Positions 34,254 to 41,777 of a stretch of 64,000 bases of DNA are shown in pieces (positions within the stretch are counted from its first letter, which is position 1; the number at the start of each line of letters is the position of its first letter). The stretch is from positions 185,641-249,640 of IMG/VR virus record IMGVR_UViG_3300024239_000014; one strand, 5' to 3'. The notes beneath the pieces are model-generated. The model was not told where the DNA came from. It was given only the letters and a program-made list of their open reading frames with translations, and made no database searches. The position numbers and the translations under genes were made by a program. Source of the DNA: a virus.

Positions 34254-35060
34254 TTACTCCAGATACTGAGATACGGCAGCTTCGACCTTAATCAAGGTCG
34301 CCGGGTCAATATCGTAAGGTTGAAGAATATTACCGACCTGGCTACGCAGTTCTGCGATGTTTGGTGTCAGCGATCGCAACCATGTTTCAGCCAAAGCTCG
34401 GGGGAATTCGGCATCCGCCGGATCAAGATTCGCCACCAACAACCCAGTGGAATACAGCGGGTAGTGCGTGAGGTTGACACCTTCGTCCAACAGTCGAGCA
34501 ACAACCGGCGAAGCGCCATGTTTATCAACGAACGTCTTGATACGTTCGCGGTAATCCGCAGGTAGTTTCGAAGTGGCTTTGGTTTCAAGGCTACGCGCCA
34601 CTGTGCAAATACGACGCAGTAGAGCAGGGCTGACCTGGTCGATCCAATCTAACCGGCTTTCCAATTCAGGAGTAATGCGCTCCAGAATTGCTACAAGCGC
34701 AGATACAGTATCTGCAGCACCATCGATCAGAAGCGGGAATTCAGCCAGGTCTTCGTGATTCTCGATGGAGTACAACGTCTGAAGCATCAGGGTATAAATA
34801 CCCAGATCTTGTGCATCAAGCTGATCGATATCAAGCTGAATACCGGCGGCGGCTGTGGCGCGCGTCAAAAGACCGAGCGCGTATTCGTCCAATTCACGAG
34901 CAATGGCCGTAGGCTCACCGTCGTCATTGATCATCTGATCGACTGACATGTAAATATCTTCGCCCAGGATAGCCGCCAAGGTGCGATACATTTCAACTAC
35001 CACGGCGCGACGTTCATCTGAAGTAACAAGACTCAGATACAGGTTAAGATCCTGAAGCAT
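34254..35060 (-). CDS. Hypothetical helical protein (268 aa)
   Basis: The start is chosen at ATG 35060 (MLQDLNLYLSLV) with AAAGGATAACGAC upstream; an in-frame extension to 35138 has no ribosome site. The product is leucine-rich and helical throughout, with no recognised motif. Its stop lies three bases before the RNAP beta' gene, so the pair is co-translated, hinting at a role in the virion RNAP or head. Not recognised. Confidence 0.6.
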   Translation of the reverse strand: MLQDLNLYLSLVTSDERRAVVVEMYRTLAAILGEDIYMSVDQMINDDGEPTAIARELDEYALGLLTRATAAAGIQLDIDQLDAQDLGIYTLMLQTLYSIENHEDLAEFPLLIDGAADTVSALVAILERITPELESRLDWIDQVSPALLRRICTVARSLETKATSKLPADYRERIKTFVDKHGASPVVARLLDEGVNLTHYPLYSTGLLVANLDPADAEFPRALAETWLRSLTPNIAELRSQVGNILQPYDIDPATLIKVEAAVSQYLE

Positions 35061-35178
35061 GTCGTTATCCTTTGTTAAAAAATACTGGAATGCATCCCCA
35101 TATGAGTAAGTACTCTGTTGGTGCAGATCCAAGGTCATAAAGTTAAGCAGTCACTCATTTACTACAGCTGGAGTTCAC

Positions 35179-35616
35179 ATGCCTGAAAACGCAAAGCCGC
35201 GCCGTAAATACGTCCCCAAGACCTCCAACAAAATGGGTGCATGGGACCAGGCGCGCGCCATCCAACAAGAATCACGCAACCTGCTGTCGGTCGTCCCGAG
35301 TGTAGGTCGCGCCATCCGCCAGAAGATGGAGAGCGGCGAACCGTACGATCGGGAGCGCCTGACCGAGCTAGCCAATCTATTTAAGAAAGACGTCGATCTC
35401 TACAGCGCGGAGATCGACCAGATGGACACGCTGCTGGCATCGAAGTCCGGCGATTTTAGCGATGACGACGATCTGGCCACCGCACTGGAACTGGCCATGC
35501 AGTACAGCAATTGGAATGAACGCTGGGCCATGGTGGTTATCCCCACTATCACCGAAATCCTCAATCACTGCCGCCCCGCTGCGGCCACCCCGTCGACTGT
35601 AGAAGGAAGTGCTTAA
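35179..35616 (+). CDS. Hypothetical protein, first gene of the plus-strand hub operon (145 aa)
   Basis: ATG 35179 (MPENAKPRRK) behind CTGGAGTTCAC. Basic N-terminus, helical middle with coiled-coil tendency, acidic SDDDD patch. The stop overlaps the next gene's ATG (TAATG), indicating tight coupling with the gp26-like gene. Probably a baseplate assembly partner; inferred only from the operon. Confidence 0.65.
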   Translation: MPENAKPRRKYVPKTSNKMGAWDQARAIQQESRNLLSVVPSVGRAIRQKMESGEPYDRERLTELANLFKKDVDLYSAEIDQMDTLLASKSGDFSDDDDLATALELAMQYSNWNERWAMVVIPTITEILNHCRPAAATPSTVEGSA

Positions 35617-37193
35617 TGGCCACCATTGACGAAAACGATCTGCCGAAACCACCTCACGTGGAAGATCAAGCCGAACCGACTGCTGCTCAGGAATCGGAAG
35701 CTGCCGATAAAGCAGCAAAAAACGAAACGGACGAGCAGGGCGATATCATCCAGCCGGCCAAACCACGCCAGGGTAAGGTTAGCGGGAAGTCGCCACTCCA
35801 CCCGATGGCAGACGGTGCCCTTTCTGCAGAAGAACCGCACATCATTCTGCCAGGTACCGATTCGATCACCTACAAGCAAGATGTGATGTCAACCATCAAC
35901 CCGCTTCCTGAAAAGGAAATGGAGCGGTTGTTCACATCGGATTGGGGCGTCAGCTTGGTGTTGGGCGAAGAGCTCGCTTATCGCAATGACGACCTGGCAG
36001 AAGCACTCGATCGCACCGATTCCATCTGGGATCATGGGCAAATGCACGATGGTCGAAAGATCAACATCGGTCGCTATTCGCCTAAGTCGGCCGGTGGTCA
36101 GGAGATCTCCGGGCTGATGGCGGTCGCTCGCTTGGCAGCCAGTCAGAACATCGGTAAACCCGTCACCGCACCTCTCTGGCACAGTGGCATTTGGGTGACC
36201 CTGCGCCCTTCCCAGAACATCGACCTGATGAACATGGAAGCCAAAGTCAGTTCGCTCAAAGCAGCGTTTGGTCGCCAGACTCGTGGTCGTGTGTTCTCGC
36301 AAAGCGATGTCTACCTCAAGATGACGGTGGTGGATTTTGTACTCGATCACATCGAGGCTACCACTGCACCATCCGGTGATAAAGCTGATCTGAAAGCACT
36401 GATCAAGATCACCGACATCCCGCTGTTAGTTTGGGCGATGGCTAGCGCTAACCACCCCCAAGGACACTACTACGCTCAGGCATGTACAGCCAAGCCAGGC
36501 AAGTGTAGTTACGTGGCTCGTGGTAAGGTCAACATCCCTGATCTGCTCTATGTAGACAGTTCTGCCTTTACGGACAATCAACGTAAAGCAATGCTGTCAC
36601 CAACACAAAAGGTGTCGAAGGCCGAAAGCCTGGAAGCATACCAGCTTGAATTCAACACCCGTGGTCTGGACTCTTTCGTCTACAATGACACATTGAAGAT
36701 CGAGTTCCAGGTACCCTCTATCGCCGACTATGAAACCGCCGGCTACAGCTGGGTGGCTGAGCTGGAGAAGGCTTACGAGTCACTCTTCGGTCGCGGCGTT
36801 GCATTGGAGCAACGAGGTGAGTACATTACCCAGCAAGCAGAACTGGCCGCACTGCGCCAGTATTCTCACTGGGTGAAGCGTATCGTCTTCCTTGATCCTA
36901 ATGGTGACGAGGGCGACTGGATCGAAAACCGTGACGTTCTGGTCAAGAACATCGAACGTCTGACGGATGATCCGGAATTCAGTAAAGCGTACTACACGCA
37001 TGTGATCAGTTTTATCAACCAAGTCACAGCGGCAGTCACAGCGATTCCGAATTTCGTTTGTCCGTCGTGCGGGAGCCGTCAACCTACTGACGAAGGTCGT
37101 TTCCAACACCTGGTACCGGTAGACATGGCTCAGGCTTTTTTCACCCTCGCCCGCCTGCGAGTATTGACGGCAGTCAGATCGAGCAACATCTAA
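35616..37193 (+). CDS. Baseplate hub protein with C-terminal zinc ribbon, gp26-like (525 aa)
   Basis: ATG 35616 behind AAGGAAGTGCTTA. The first ~80 residues are acidic/polar and disordered; a long alpha/beta body follows. Near the end is a half zinc knuckle, FVCPSCGSR, followed ~20 residues later by VPVDMAQAFF. T4 gp26-type hub proteins have a similar C-x-x-C-G ... V-x-x-D-x-x-x-F-F ending, as I recall it. The frame ends 16 codons after AFF. The AFF codons form U UUU UUC (37136-37142), a -1 slippery site. Shifting there would add 157 residues from the overlapping frame. Both the 525-residue and a 666-residue form are expected. Confidence 0.65.
   Translation: MATIDENDLPKPPHVEDQAEPTAAQESEAADKAAKNETDEQGDIIQPAKPRQGKVSGKSPLHPMADGALSAEEPHIILPGTDSITYKQDVMSTINPLPEKEMERLFTSDWGVSLVLGEELAYRNDDLAEALDRTDSIWDHGQMHDGRKINIGRYSPKSAGGQEISGLMAVARLAASQNIGKPVTAPLWHSGIWVTLRPSQNIDLMNMEAKVSSLKAAFGRQTRGRVFSQSDVYLKMTVVDFVLDHIEATTAPSGDKADLKALIKITDIPLLVWAMASANHPQGHYYAQACTAKPGKCSYVARGKVNIPDLLYVDSSAFTDNQRKAMLSPTQKVSKAESLEAYQLEFNTRGLDSFVYNDTLKIEFQVPSIADYETAGYSWVAELEKAYESLFGRGVALEQRGEYITQQAELAALRQYSHWVKRIVFLDPNGDEGDWIENRDVLVKNIERLTDDPEFSKAYYTHVISFINQVTAAVTAIPNFVCPSCGSRQPTDEGRFQHLVPVDMAQAFFTLARLRVLTAVRSSNI
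37136..37161 (+). promoter_or_regulatory. Programmed -1 ribosomal frameshift site
   Basis: T TTT TTC at 37136-37142 is in phase with the upstream frame as X XXY YYZ. Three bases later CTCGC (37146-37150) and GCGAG (37157-37161) can pair around CCGCCT. The downstream -1 frame is open from well before this point to 37615 and has no start codon with a ribosome site. Confidence 0.65.
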
Positions 37194-37615
37194 CCAGTGC
37201 TCGGTTTAACATCGATAATGCCGGTAGGGTCATCACTCAACCTGAAGCGGTCCTGGACGTACTAAACGGCGTTCCAGGGCCCTTGGATCCAGTGATGGCG
37301 AGATTGGTACTGGATGTGGCGTATCATCGCGCTTACGGGCTAAATGAGGGGATTGACGTAAACAATCCCCTAAACCCTGTGCTGGTGAGACCCAAGGTCA
37401 TCCATACTGAAGATCCATTGTACACGTTTTCCAGACACTTCATGAAGTCAAAGGTAGGAGAGTATTTCCATATCTCCTTCATTGAATTCATGCGTTTACC
37501 GCCTTACCTTTGTGAGTACTTGCTCGACCTGGCAACCAAACGCACTGAGGCCGATGGCCAAGCGGTGGGGAGTCAGGTCGACAAGCTCAAGGCCCTTGAA
37601 AGAGGTAAACCGTAA
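37142..37615 (+). CDS. gp51-like extension read by -1 frameshift (157 residues)
   Basis: In the -1 frame the sequence after AFF reads HPRPPASIDGSQIEQHLTS and on through FNIDNAGRVITQPEAVLDVL to ALERGKP. Composition is clearly coding from about 37160 on. The only in-frame initiators are TTG 37283, GTG 37292 and ATG 37295, all without a Shine-Dalgarno sequence, whereas the slippery site lies just upstream. The helical segment (YFHISFIEFMRLPPYLCEYL) may act as an assembly chaperone, as T4 gp51 does next to gp26. The correspondence to gp51 is inference from order, size and the frameshift habit of tail chaperones. Confidence 0.55.
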   Translation, partial: HPRPPASIDGSQIEQHLTSARFNIDNAGRVITQPEAVLDVLNGVPGPLDPVMARLVLDVAYHRAYGLNEGIDVNNPLNPVLVRPKVIHTEDPLYTFSRHFMKSKVGEYFHISFIEFMRLPPYLCEYLLDLATKRTEADGQAVGSQVDKLKALERGKP

Positions 37616-37640
37616 AAGGTGGAAAGGAGACAAGAACCCC

Positions 37641-38084
37641 ATGATTGTCTACGAAGGACCTGGTGATATCTTCCGTAGTCCAGCGCAGACTTTGGTCTGT
37701 CCTGTCAACACGAAAGGCGTAATGGGGAACGGATTGGCGTTGGCCTTTAGTCAGCGCTTTCCGGGTTTGTTAGATGTGTACAAGGAATATTGCCAGAGCG
37801 GGCAGTTTAAAGTCAATAGTCTGTTACTGTTAAACCGTGTGTTGTGTTTTCCAACCAAAGATGAATTTTGGCGCGCTAGTCAGCTAGAATGGATTGATGC
37901 CAATCTGGCGAAGCTAGCTGCCACGTACATGCAGCATGACATCCGATCATTAGCCGTACCTGGTCTTGGGTGTGGTAAAGGTCAGTTGTCGTTGTCTGAA
38001 GTCGGACCACTGGTGTATCAACACCTTGACCCGTTACCGATTGACGTGTACTTCTATACGTCACGGGCACCGCACATGCGTTAG
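37641..38084 (+). CDS. Macro-domain protein (ADP-ribose binding/hydrolysing, DarG-like)
   Basis: Start at ATG 37641 (MIVYEGPGDIF) with AAAGGAGACAAGAACCCC upstream. The 147-residue product is one macro domain: LVCPVNTKGVMGNGLALAFS carries the N-x-x-G-V-M-G-x-G-x-A phosphate-loop pattern, and VPGLGCGKGQL matches the second ribose/phosphate loop G-x-G-x-G. DarG-type macro domains remove ADP-ribose from DNA thymidine; others hydrolyse ADP-ribose 1''-phosphate. In a phage it could undo a host ADP-ribosylating defence such as DarTG, or salvage NAD-derived products. The fold call is firm; the role is inferred. Confidence 0.8.
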   Translation: MIVYEGPGDIFRSPAQTLVCPVNTKGVMGNGLALAFSQRFPGLLDVYKEYCQSGQFKVNSLLLLNRVLCFPTKDEFWRASQLEWIDANLAKLAATYMQHDIRSLAVPGLGCGKGQLSLSEVGPLVYQHLDPLPIDVYFYTSRAPHMR

Positions 38085-38092
38085 ACGAAAAA

Positions 38093-38120
38093 AAAGAGGA
38101 GGGGTAACACCCTCCTCTTT
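38093..38120. terminator. Bidirectional hairpin terminator
   Basis: AAAGAGGAGGGG and CCCTCCTCTTT pair between the plus-strand macro gene and the minus-strand gene ending at 38135. T/A runs flank both sides, with TATGCCGCC following on the plus strand. Confidence 0.85.
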
Positions 38121-38134
38121 TATGCCGCCTCCCA

Positions 38135-38503
38135 TTACAGGAGGCGGATGACAAGGCCGATCAGGCCGCTGACCGCGCCGGCAGCCAGACCTTGAGCGGT
38201 GACCTCTTCCCGCTCAGCCTTCCGGGCTGCTGCTCGTGCAACCCGGATTTTCTCCTCCAGTTCGGCCACTTTGGCCTCAATGAAGGAGAGCTTGCCAGCA
38301 AGCAGGAATGCCGCCTGCTGGTCGCCATTGGCCACCTTCCGGAAAAGGTGGCCAGTTTCCTTGGACCAGCTTGACAGCTGGTCCCGAGTGACTCCGAGCC
38401 CGGCGGCTCGGGTCAGCACGGCGTCTAGCCGTGCTTTGGCTTCCGCCGGAGCGGAAGCGACGGCCTGGGGTTCGAAAGAACCCCATGTGAGCGTTGAGCT
38501 CAT
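38135..38503 (-). CDS. Coiled-coil protein with C-terminal membrane anchor (122 aa)
   Basis: Start at ATG 38503 (MSSTLTWGSFE) behind AAAGGAGTGCAGC; it overlaps the preceding gene's stop as ATGA. Residues ~65-100 are a charged coiled coil (KLSFIEAKVAELEEKIRVAR). Residues ~103-120 (GLAAGAVSGLIGLVIRLL) form a terminal membrane span. It resembles the tail-anchored proteins after the capsid gene in layout. Function unknown; holin or spanin-like roles are possible but unsupported. Confidence 0.65.
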   Translation of the reverse strand: MSSTLTWGSFEPQAVASAPAEAKARLDAVLTRAAGLGVTRDQLSSWSKETGHLFRKVANGDQQAAFLLAGKLSFIEAKVAELEEKIRVARAAARKAEREEVTAQGLAAGAVSGLIGLVIRLL

Positions 38504-38832
38504 GCTGCACTCCTTTGGTCCCGCGCCCAGGACCAACGATCTAATGCTAACTCCAGCACACGACCCGCGTCACGGTCGTGTGCCTTTACCTTGTGCAGAA
38601 GTTCCAACACCATCGCCTCTGCTGAGCGATAGTACCGGGACTCCTGCCGTCTAACCATGCGATGGTCGTACATGAAATCTGACTCATGTACAGCACCGCG
38701 TGCGACCGCATGAAGACGGTCGCACAAGATTTTTTTGGTCAATAAATCGACCCCTGGCGTCTCAAAGACGACCCGAGCGATCGACTTCGCACCATTATTG
38801 ACCTTGGTGCGAAAAGAAATTATTGGTGCCAT
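38500..38832 (-). CDS. Hypothetical basic protein (110 aa)
   Basis: ATG 38832 (MAPIISFRTKVN) with GGAGAGGAGGT upstream. Rich in R, H and D with helical tendency; no motif. Ends in ATGA overlap with the coiled-coil membrane protein gene, so the two are co-expressed. Not recognised. Confidence 0.6.
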   Translation of the reverse strand: MAPIISFRTKVNNGAKSIARVVFETPGVDLLTKKILCDRLHAVARGAVHESDFMYDHRMVRRQESRYYRSAEAMVLELLHKVKAHDRDAGRVLELALDRWSWARDQRSAA

Positions 38833-38928
38833 ACCTCCTCTCCTCGTCCCTGAGTGGTGGTTACCCAGAAGACCTATGGCGGTTTATGTTAAGAAAGTCA
38901 AATGGGTCCAGCATTTGAACTCTCCGTT

Positions 38929-38970
38929 CACCTGAGGAATATAGGTTTGAAATCTGTTGGAATTGGATTT
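38929..38970 (-). promoter_or_regulatory. Candidate promoter (shared leader motif)
   Basis: Minus strand: AATTCCAACAGATTTCAAAC, then CCTATATTCCTCAGGTGA. The second part matches complement 3681-3717 (CCTATATCGCACAGGTGA) at 14 of 18 positions. It lies upstream of the 38832 gene. Confidence 0.55.
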
Positions 38971-38982
38971 AGGGGCAAAAAA

Positions 38983-39006
38983 AGAGGTCGGGATTACCCG
39001 ACCTCT
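38983..39006 (-). terminator. Hairpin terminator after the 39015-39431 gene
   Basis: AGAGGTCGGG and CCCGACCTCT form a 10-bp stem around TAAT on the minus strand, followed by a T run (TTTTTTT). Confidence 0.85.
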
Positions 39007-39014
39007 ACTGGCTG

Positions 39015-39431
39015 TTACTTCTTCTTGTTAGCTTCGTCCAGGTGCGCATTCACTGCAATTTCACAGAGCACATCTGCCACGTATTCGAGGTACGCCTTAA
39101 AGGGTCCGGACACCTCTTCACTCTTAGCGAGTGTCAGCAAAAGACCGCTTGTGTACTCGTACCACTTCTTCACCAATCGAAAATCCTGCGGATATTTCAA
39201 CGTAGCGATCAGATTGCGAAAACCCTCAGCCTGATTATGGGCGGTTGTGTGCTTCAGCATGTAATTGACGATACGCTCACGCACATCGGTCAGGAAGACA
39301 TCAACCCAATCGGCCGAATATTTGGCTTGTTTCTGATGTTCCTTCCACTTAAACAAACCCACACCTACGAGGATGCCGCAGAGTACACCTGCGATTGCGA
39401 GGGAAATCATCATTGCTGTTACTGAGTCCAT
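39015..39431 (-). CDS. N-terminally anchored membrane protein, paralog A (138 aa)
   Basis: ATG 39431 (MDSVTAMMIS) behind CCGGAGCTAAAA. Residues ~5-27 (TAMMISLAIAGVLCGILVGVG) are one membrane span followed by KWKEHQKQ, so the rest should face the cytoplasm. The helical C-terminal region (RLVKKWYEYTSGLLLTL and on) aligns by eye with the products of the next two genes, suggesting a tandem family. Function unknown. Confidence 0.65.
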   Translation of the reverse strand: MDSVTAMMISLAIAGVLCGILVGVGLFKWKEHQKQAKYSADWVDVFLTDVRERIVNYMLKHTTAHNQAEGFRNLIATLKYPQDFRLVKKWYEYTSGLLLTLAKSEEVSGPFKAYLEYVADVLCEIAVNAHLDEANKKK

Positions 39432-39464
39432 TTTTAGCTCCGGGAAAGTAAACAGGTTAATGTA

Positions 39465-39845
39465 TCAGGCGATCTGTTCCAGGTACGGACCAAAGGCCTC
39501 GTCTCGCGCCAGCAGCACCATCTTCACGGCATCTTTCACCGTGTATGGTAGCTCCACAGCCTCGAGTGCTGAAGCGACGTCAGAGAGCTCCACAGCCCAC
39601 TTCTCGAGAAACACTCGACTGGGCTGTGATGCCAACTCAATGAACTCACCCAGGTGTGGCACCAGACTTTTTTCGTAGAACGCTTCCAGGTATGCCACCG
39701 ACGCTTTGGCTGTATTGTGGTACAGGTCGAACTGCTTACCATACAACGTCGAGATACGAATCGACTGGTAGATGTAGTAGGTGTACGCTAGTATGGCAAC
39801 GATCAATCCTACCACCAACAACTTAATTACAACGACCATCTCCAT
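39465..39845 (-). CDS. N-terminally anchored membrane protein, paralog B (126 aa)
   Basis: ATG 39845 (MEMVVVIKLL) after AAGGAGA. The first ~25 residues are a membrane helix (VVVIKLLVVGLIVAILAYTYY). The remainder is helical with a P-S-x-x-F-x-x-x-W pattern (QPSRVFLEKW) also seen in paralogs A (YPQDFRLVKKW) and C (LPTSQSLVHW). Adjacent same-strand genes with short gaps indicate one operon. Not recognised. Confidence 0.65.
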   Translation of the reverse strand: MEMVVVIKLLVVGLIVAILAYTYYIYQSIRISTLYGKQFDLYHNTAKASVAYLEAFYEKSLVPHLGEFIELASQPSRVFLEKWAVELSDVASALEAVELPYTVKDAVKMVLLARDEAFGPYLEQIA

Positions 39846-39857
39846 TCTCCTTGTTTA

Positions 39858-40190
39858 CTAAACGTACTCCCCGAAATAGGTAGAGCAGTTGGTGATAATG
39901 CGATTAATCGCACCCTTGACATCATCCGGCAGCGGTAGTTCCAGTAGACGGTTATTGAGGTGTTCCATCGTCTTGTACCAGTGCACGAGCGATTGACTGG
40001 TCGGTAGCACGGCGACTTCCGCGAAGGTTTTCAAAACGCGGCTGTTAAGTACCTCGTGGTTATAGCGATCGAGAAAACCGGCATCGGCAATAATCGCTTC
40101 TCGGTAACGGTAGATCACATCCGTGTAGTCGGGTTCTTCAACCGGTCGGGTATTAAAGAAAGACGCAAGCCAGCTAAAAAATGTCAACAT
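39858..40190 (-). CDS. Paralog C of the small membrane-protein trio (110 aa)
   Basis: ATG 40190 (MLTFFSWLASFF) behind AAGGAACACT. The N-terminus is aromatic and hydrophobic but short (about 12 residues), so it is probably peripherally anchored rather than spanning. The rest follows paralogs A and B: helix, LPTSQSLVHWYKTMEHL, then a segment ending NCSTYFGEYV. First gene of the trio. Function unknown. Confidence 0.6.
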   Translation of the reverse strand: MLTFFSWLASFFNTRPVEEPDYTDVIYRYREAIIADAGFLDRYNHEVLNSRVLKTFAEVAVLPTSQSLVHWYKTMEHLNNRLLELPLPDDVKGAINRIITNCSTYFGEYV

Positions 40191-40212
40191 AGTGTTCCTT
40201 ATTGCGGCATAA

Positions 40213-40235
40213 GGCGGATGGGAATCCCATCCGCC
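40213..40235 (-). terminator. Hairpin terminator after the UvsW-like helicase gene
   Basis: GGCGGATGGGA/TCCCATCCGCC, a near-perfect inverted repeat following the helicase stop and CATAAA; TTATGCCGC follows on the minus strand. Confidence 0.8.
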
Positions 40236-40244
40236 GTTTATGGG

Positions 40245-41771
40245 TTAAATAGAGTACCCGGAATTATACACCAGGTGACTCAAACATTTCCCTTTGAAGT
40301 AGTCCATCTTTCGGTTGTGATAGTCTACGTGTTTAGGGATGTCGCTGCAGAAGATGTAGTAGAACTCCGGGTTAACATCCGGCCAATCTTTCAACCGACG
40401 GAGACGACCTTTGACCTGCTCATTGGCAGAAGGTGAATCCATCGAATTGGACATGATGGCAATCCGTAACCCAGGAATATCCACACCTGTACCGGCAGAC
40501 AAAACCGTTGACACCGTGATGTCATTGGTAAGCATGTCGTCGTAGACATCTTCTTGCGTGTAGCGTCCAATTTTGAGTTGTGGGTACTTAGCACGCAGGC
40601 GCTTCATGTACAACGTACAGAAGTCGACAGAAGACGCAAAGACCAAACAGCGCTGCCCAGGTTCCCTGACTTGGATGTACTTTCGCAGTACGATTTCATC
40701 CAAGAAGGTCATGTACTTCTCGAGGCTGCGTTTGTTCTTCATCAGCCACTGTTCGAATACCACATGGCTGTAAGCCCCCTTGTATCCTTTACAGCGGATC
40801 TTCCGAGGCTCGTCAGCATGGTACGCCAGACCCACCACATTGATGTATCGATCGTACTCCAAACCATCGTAACGGTCGTTCATCGGATAAGCAATCTGCC
40901 GCATCCGACGTAAGAACGCTTCATTGGCATCGAGGGTGGCCGATAAATACACCGCCTTTGTGATGTTCGTGTAGCAATCCATCTTGAAGTTCAGTGCACT
41001 GTTTTTGTGCACTTCATCGATGACTCGATACCCGAGACCTAAGAGTGCGTAGAGCTCCTCGGGACGGCAGACAGTCTCTTCTGCAAACTTGGGATTGGAC
41101 TCGTAGGCCTTAATCAGCAACATGATCGTTGTCGACGTAATGACATACGCCGATGCATGGTTTTCACCGCTGGCTTTGGTCAGCAAGGCTGCCTTCAAGG
41201 CTTTAAGACCTTTGATCAGCAGGATGTCACCACGCTTGTGGTGAAAAACCGTTTCCAGTTCGGTATACCACATGTCGGCATACATCGCCGGTACGACCAC
41301 TGCAAACTTTTCACCAATCTTTGCGGCAGCAAACAACGATGTCTTTGTCTTTCCTTTGCCTGTTTGCATGGTAGCCACACGGATGGACTTACCAGGTTCG
41401 ACCAAGAAATCAACGATGGGTACCTGATAATCAAGTGGCTTGAAATGCTCACGCATCACAAGCGACGAGGCCTCGCCTTTAGGCACATCGTGAAAGGCGT
41501 AGATTAGAGCATGATCGCTGTACCCACAGTCGGTCATGTACCGTTTGAATTCTGGCAGGACGTTTCGATGAAACCAGTATTCGGTCTGGCCATCCGAAAC
41601 TCCGCCAAAAAAGTCGCCAGGCCGTTTTTCAACACGACCTCCAGGTAACCGCTCGAACTCCATCTTGGTAAACGATTCAGCGAACCGTGCCAGACGTGGA
41701 ATGAGTTCGTAGCGGTACCCAGAGACTCGAAAGCCATGGCTGTAGACGTCAACACGACCTCTACATGTCAT
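40245..41771 (-). CDS. SF2 DNA helicase, UvsW-like (508 aa)
   Basis: ATG 41771 (MTCRGRVDVY) after AAAGGGGTGATAAGCA. Helicase motifs in order: I, QTGKGKT (residues ~136-142); II, VIDEVHK (DEVH); III, LSATL; V, TVLSAGTGVDIPGL; VI, QVKGRLRRLK. An N-terminal ~110-residue region precedes the motor, as in T4 UvsW. Such helicases remodel recombination and fork intermediates and help shift replication from origins to recombination-dependent initiation. The gene immediately follows the RNAP beta' C-part gene, as in phiKZ, where a helicase follows gp74. Confidence 0.8.
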   Translation of the reverse strand: MTCRGRVDVYSHGFRVSGYRYELIPRLARFAESFTKMEFERLPGGRVEKRPGDFFGGVSDGQTEYWFHRNVLPEFKRYMTDCGYSDHALIYAFHDVPKGEASSLVMREHFKPLDYQVPIVDFLVEPGKSIRVATMQTGKGKTKTSLFAAAKIGEKFAVVVPAMYADMWYTELETVFHHKRGDILLIKGLKALKAALLTKASGENHASAYVITSTTIMLLIKAYESNPKFAEETVCRPEELYALLGLGYRVIDEVHKNSALNFKMDCYTNITKAVYLSATLDANEAFLRRMRQIAYPMNDRYDGLEYDRYINVVGLAYHADEPRKIRCKGYKGAYSHVVFEQWLMKNKRSLEKYMTFLDEIVLRKYIQVREPGQRCLVFASSVDFCTLYMKRLRAKYPQLKIGRYTQEDVYDDMLTNDITVSTVLSAGTGVDIPGLRIAIMSNSMDSPSANEQVKGRLRRLKDWPDVNPEFYYIFCSDIPKHVDYHNRKMDYFKGKCLSHLVYNSGYSI

Positions 41772-41777
41772 TGCTTA

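Noticed and set aside
37283-37615. An independent 110-residue gene starting at TTG 37283
   Set aside because: No ribosome site; coding-like sequence extends about 130 bases further upstream to the slippery heptamer, so frameshifting explains it better.
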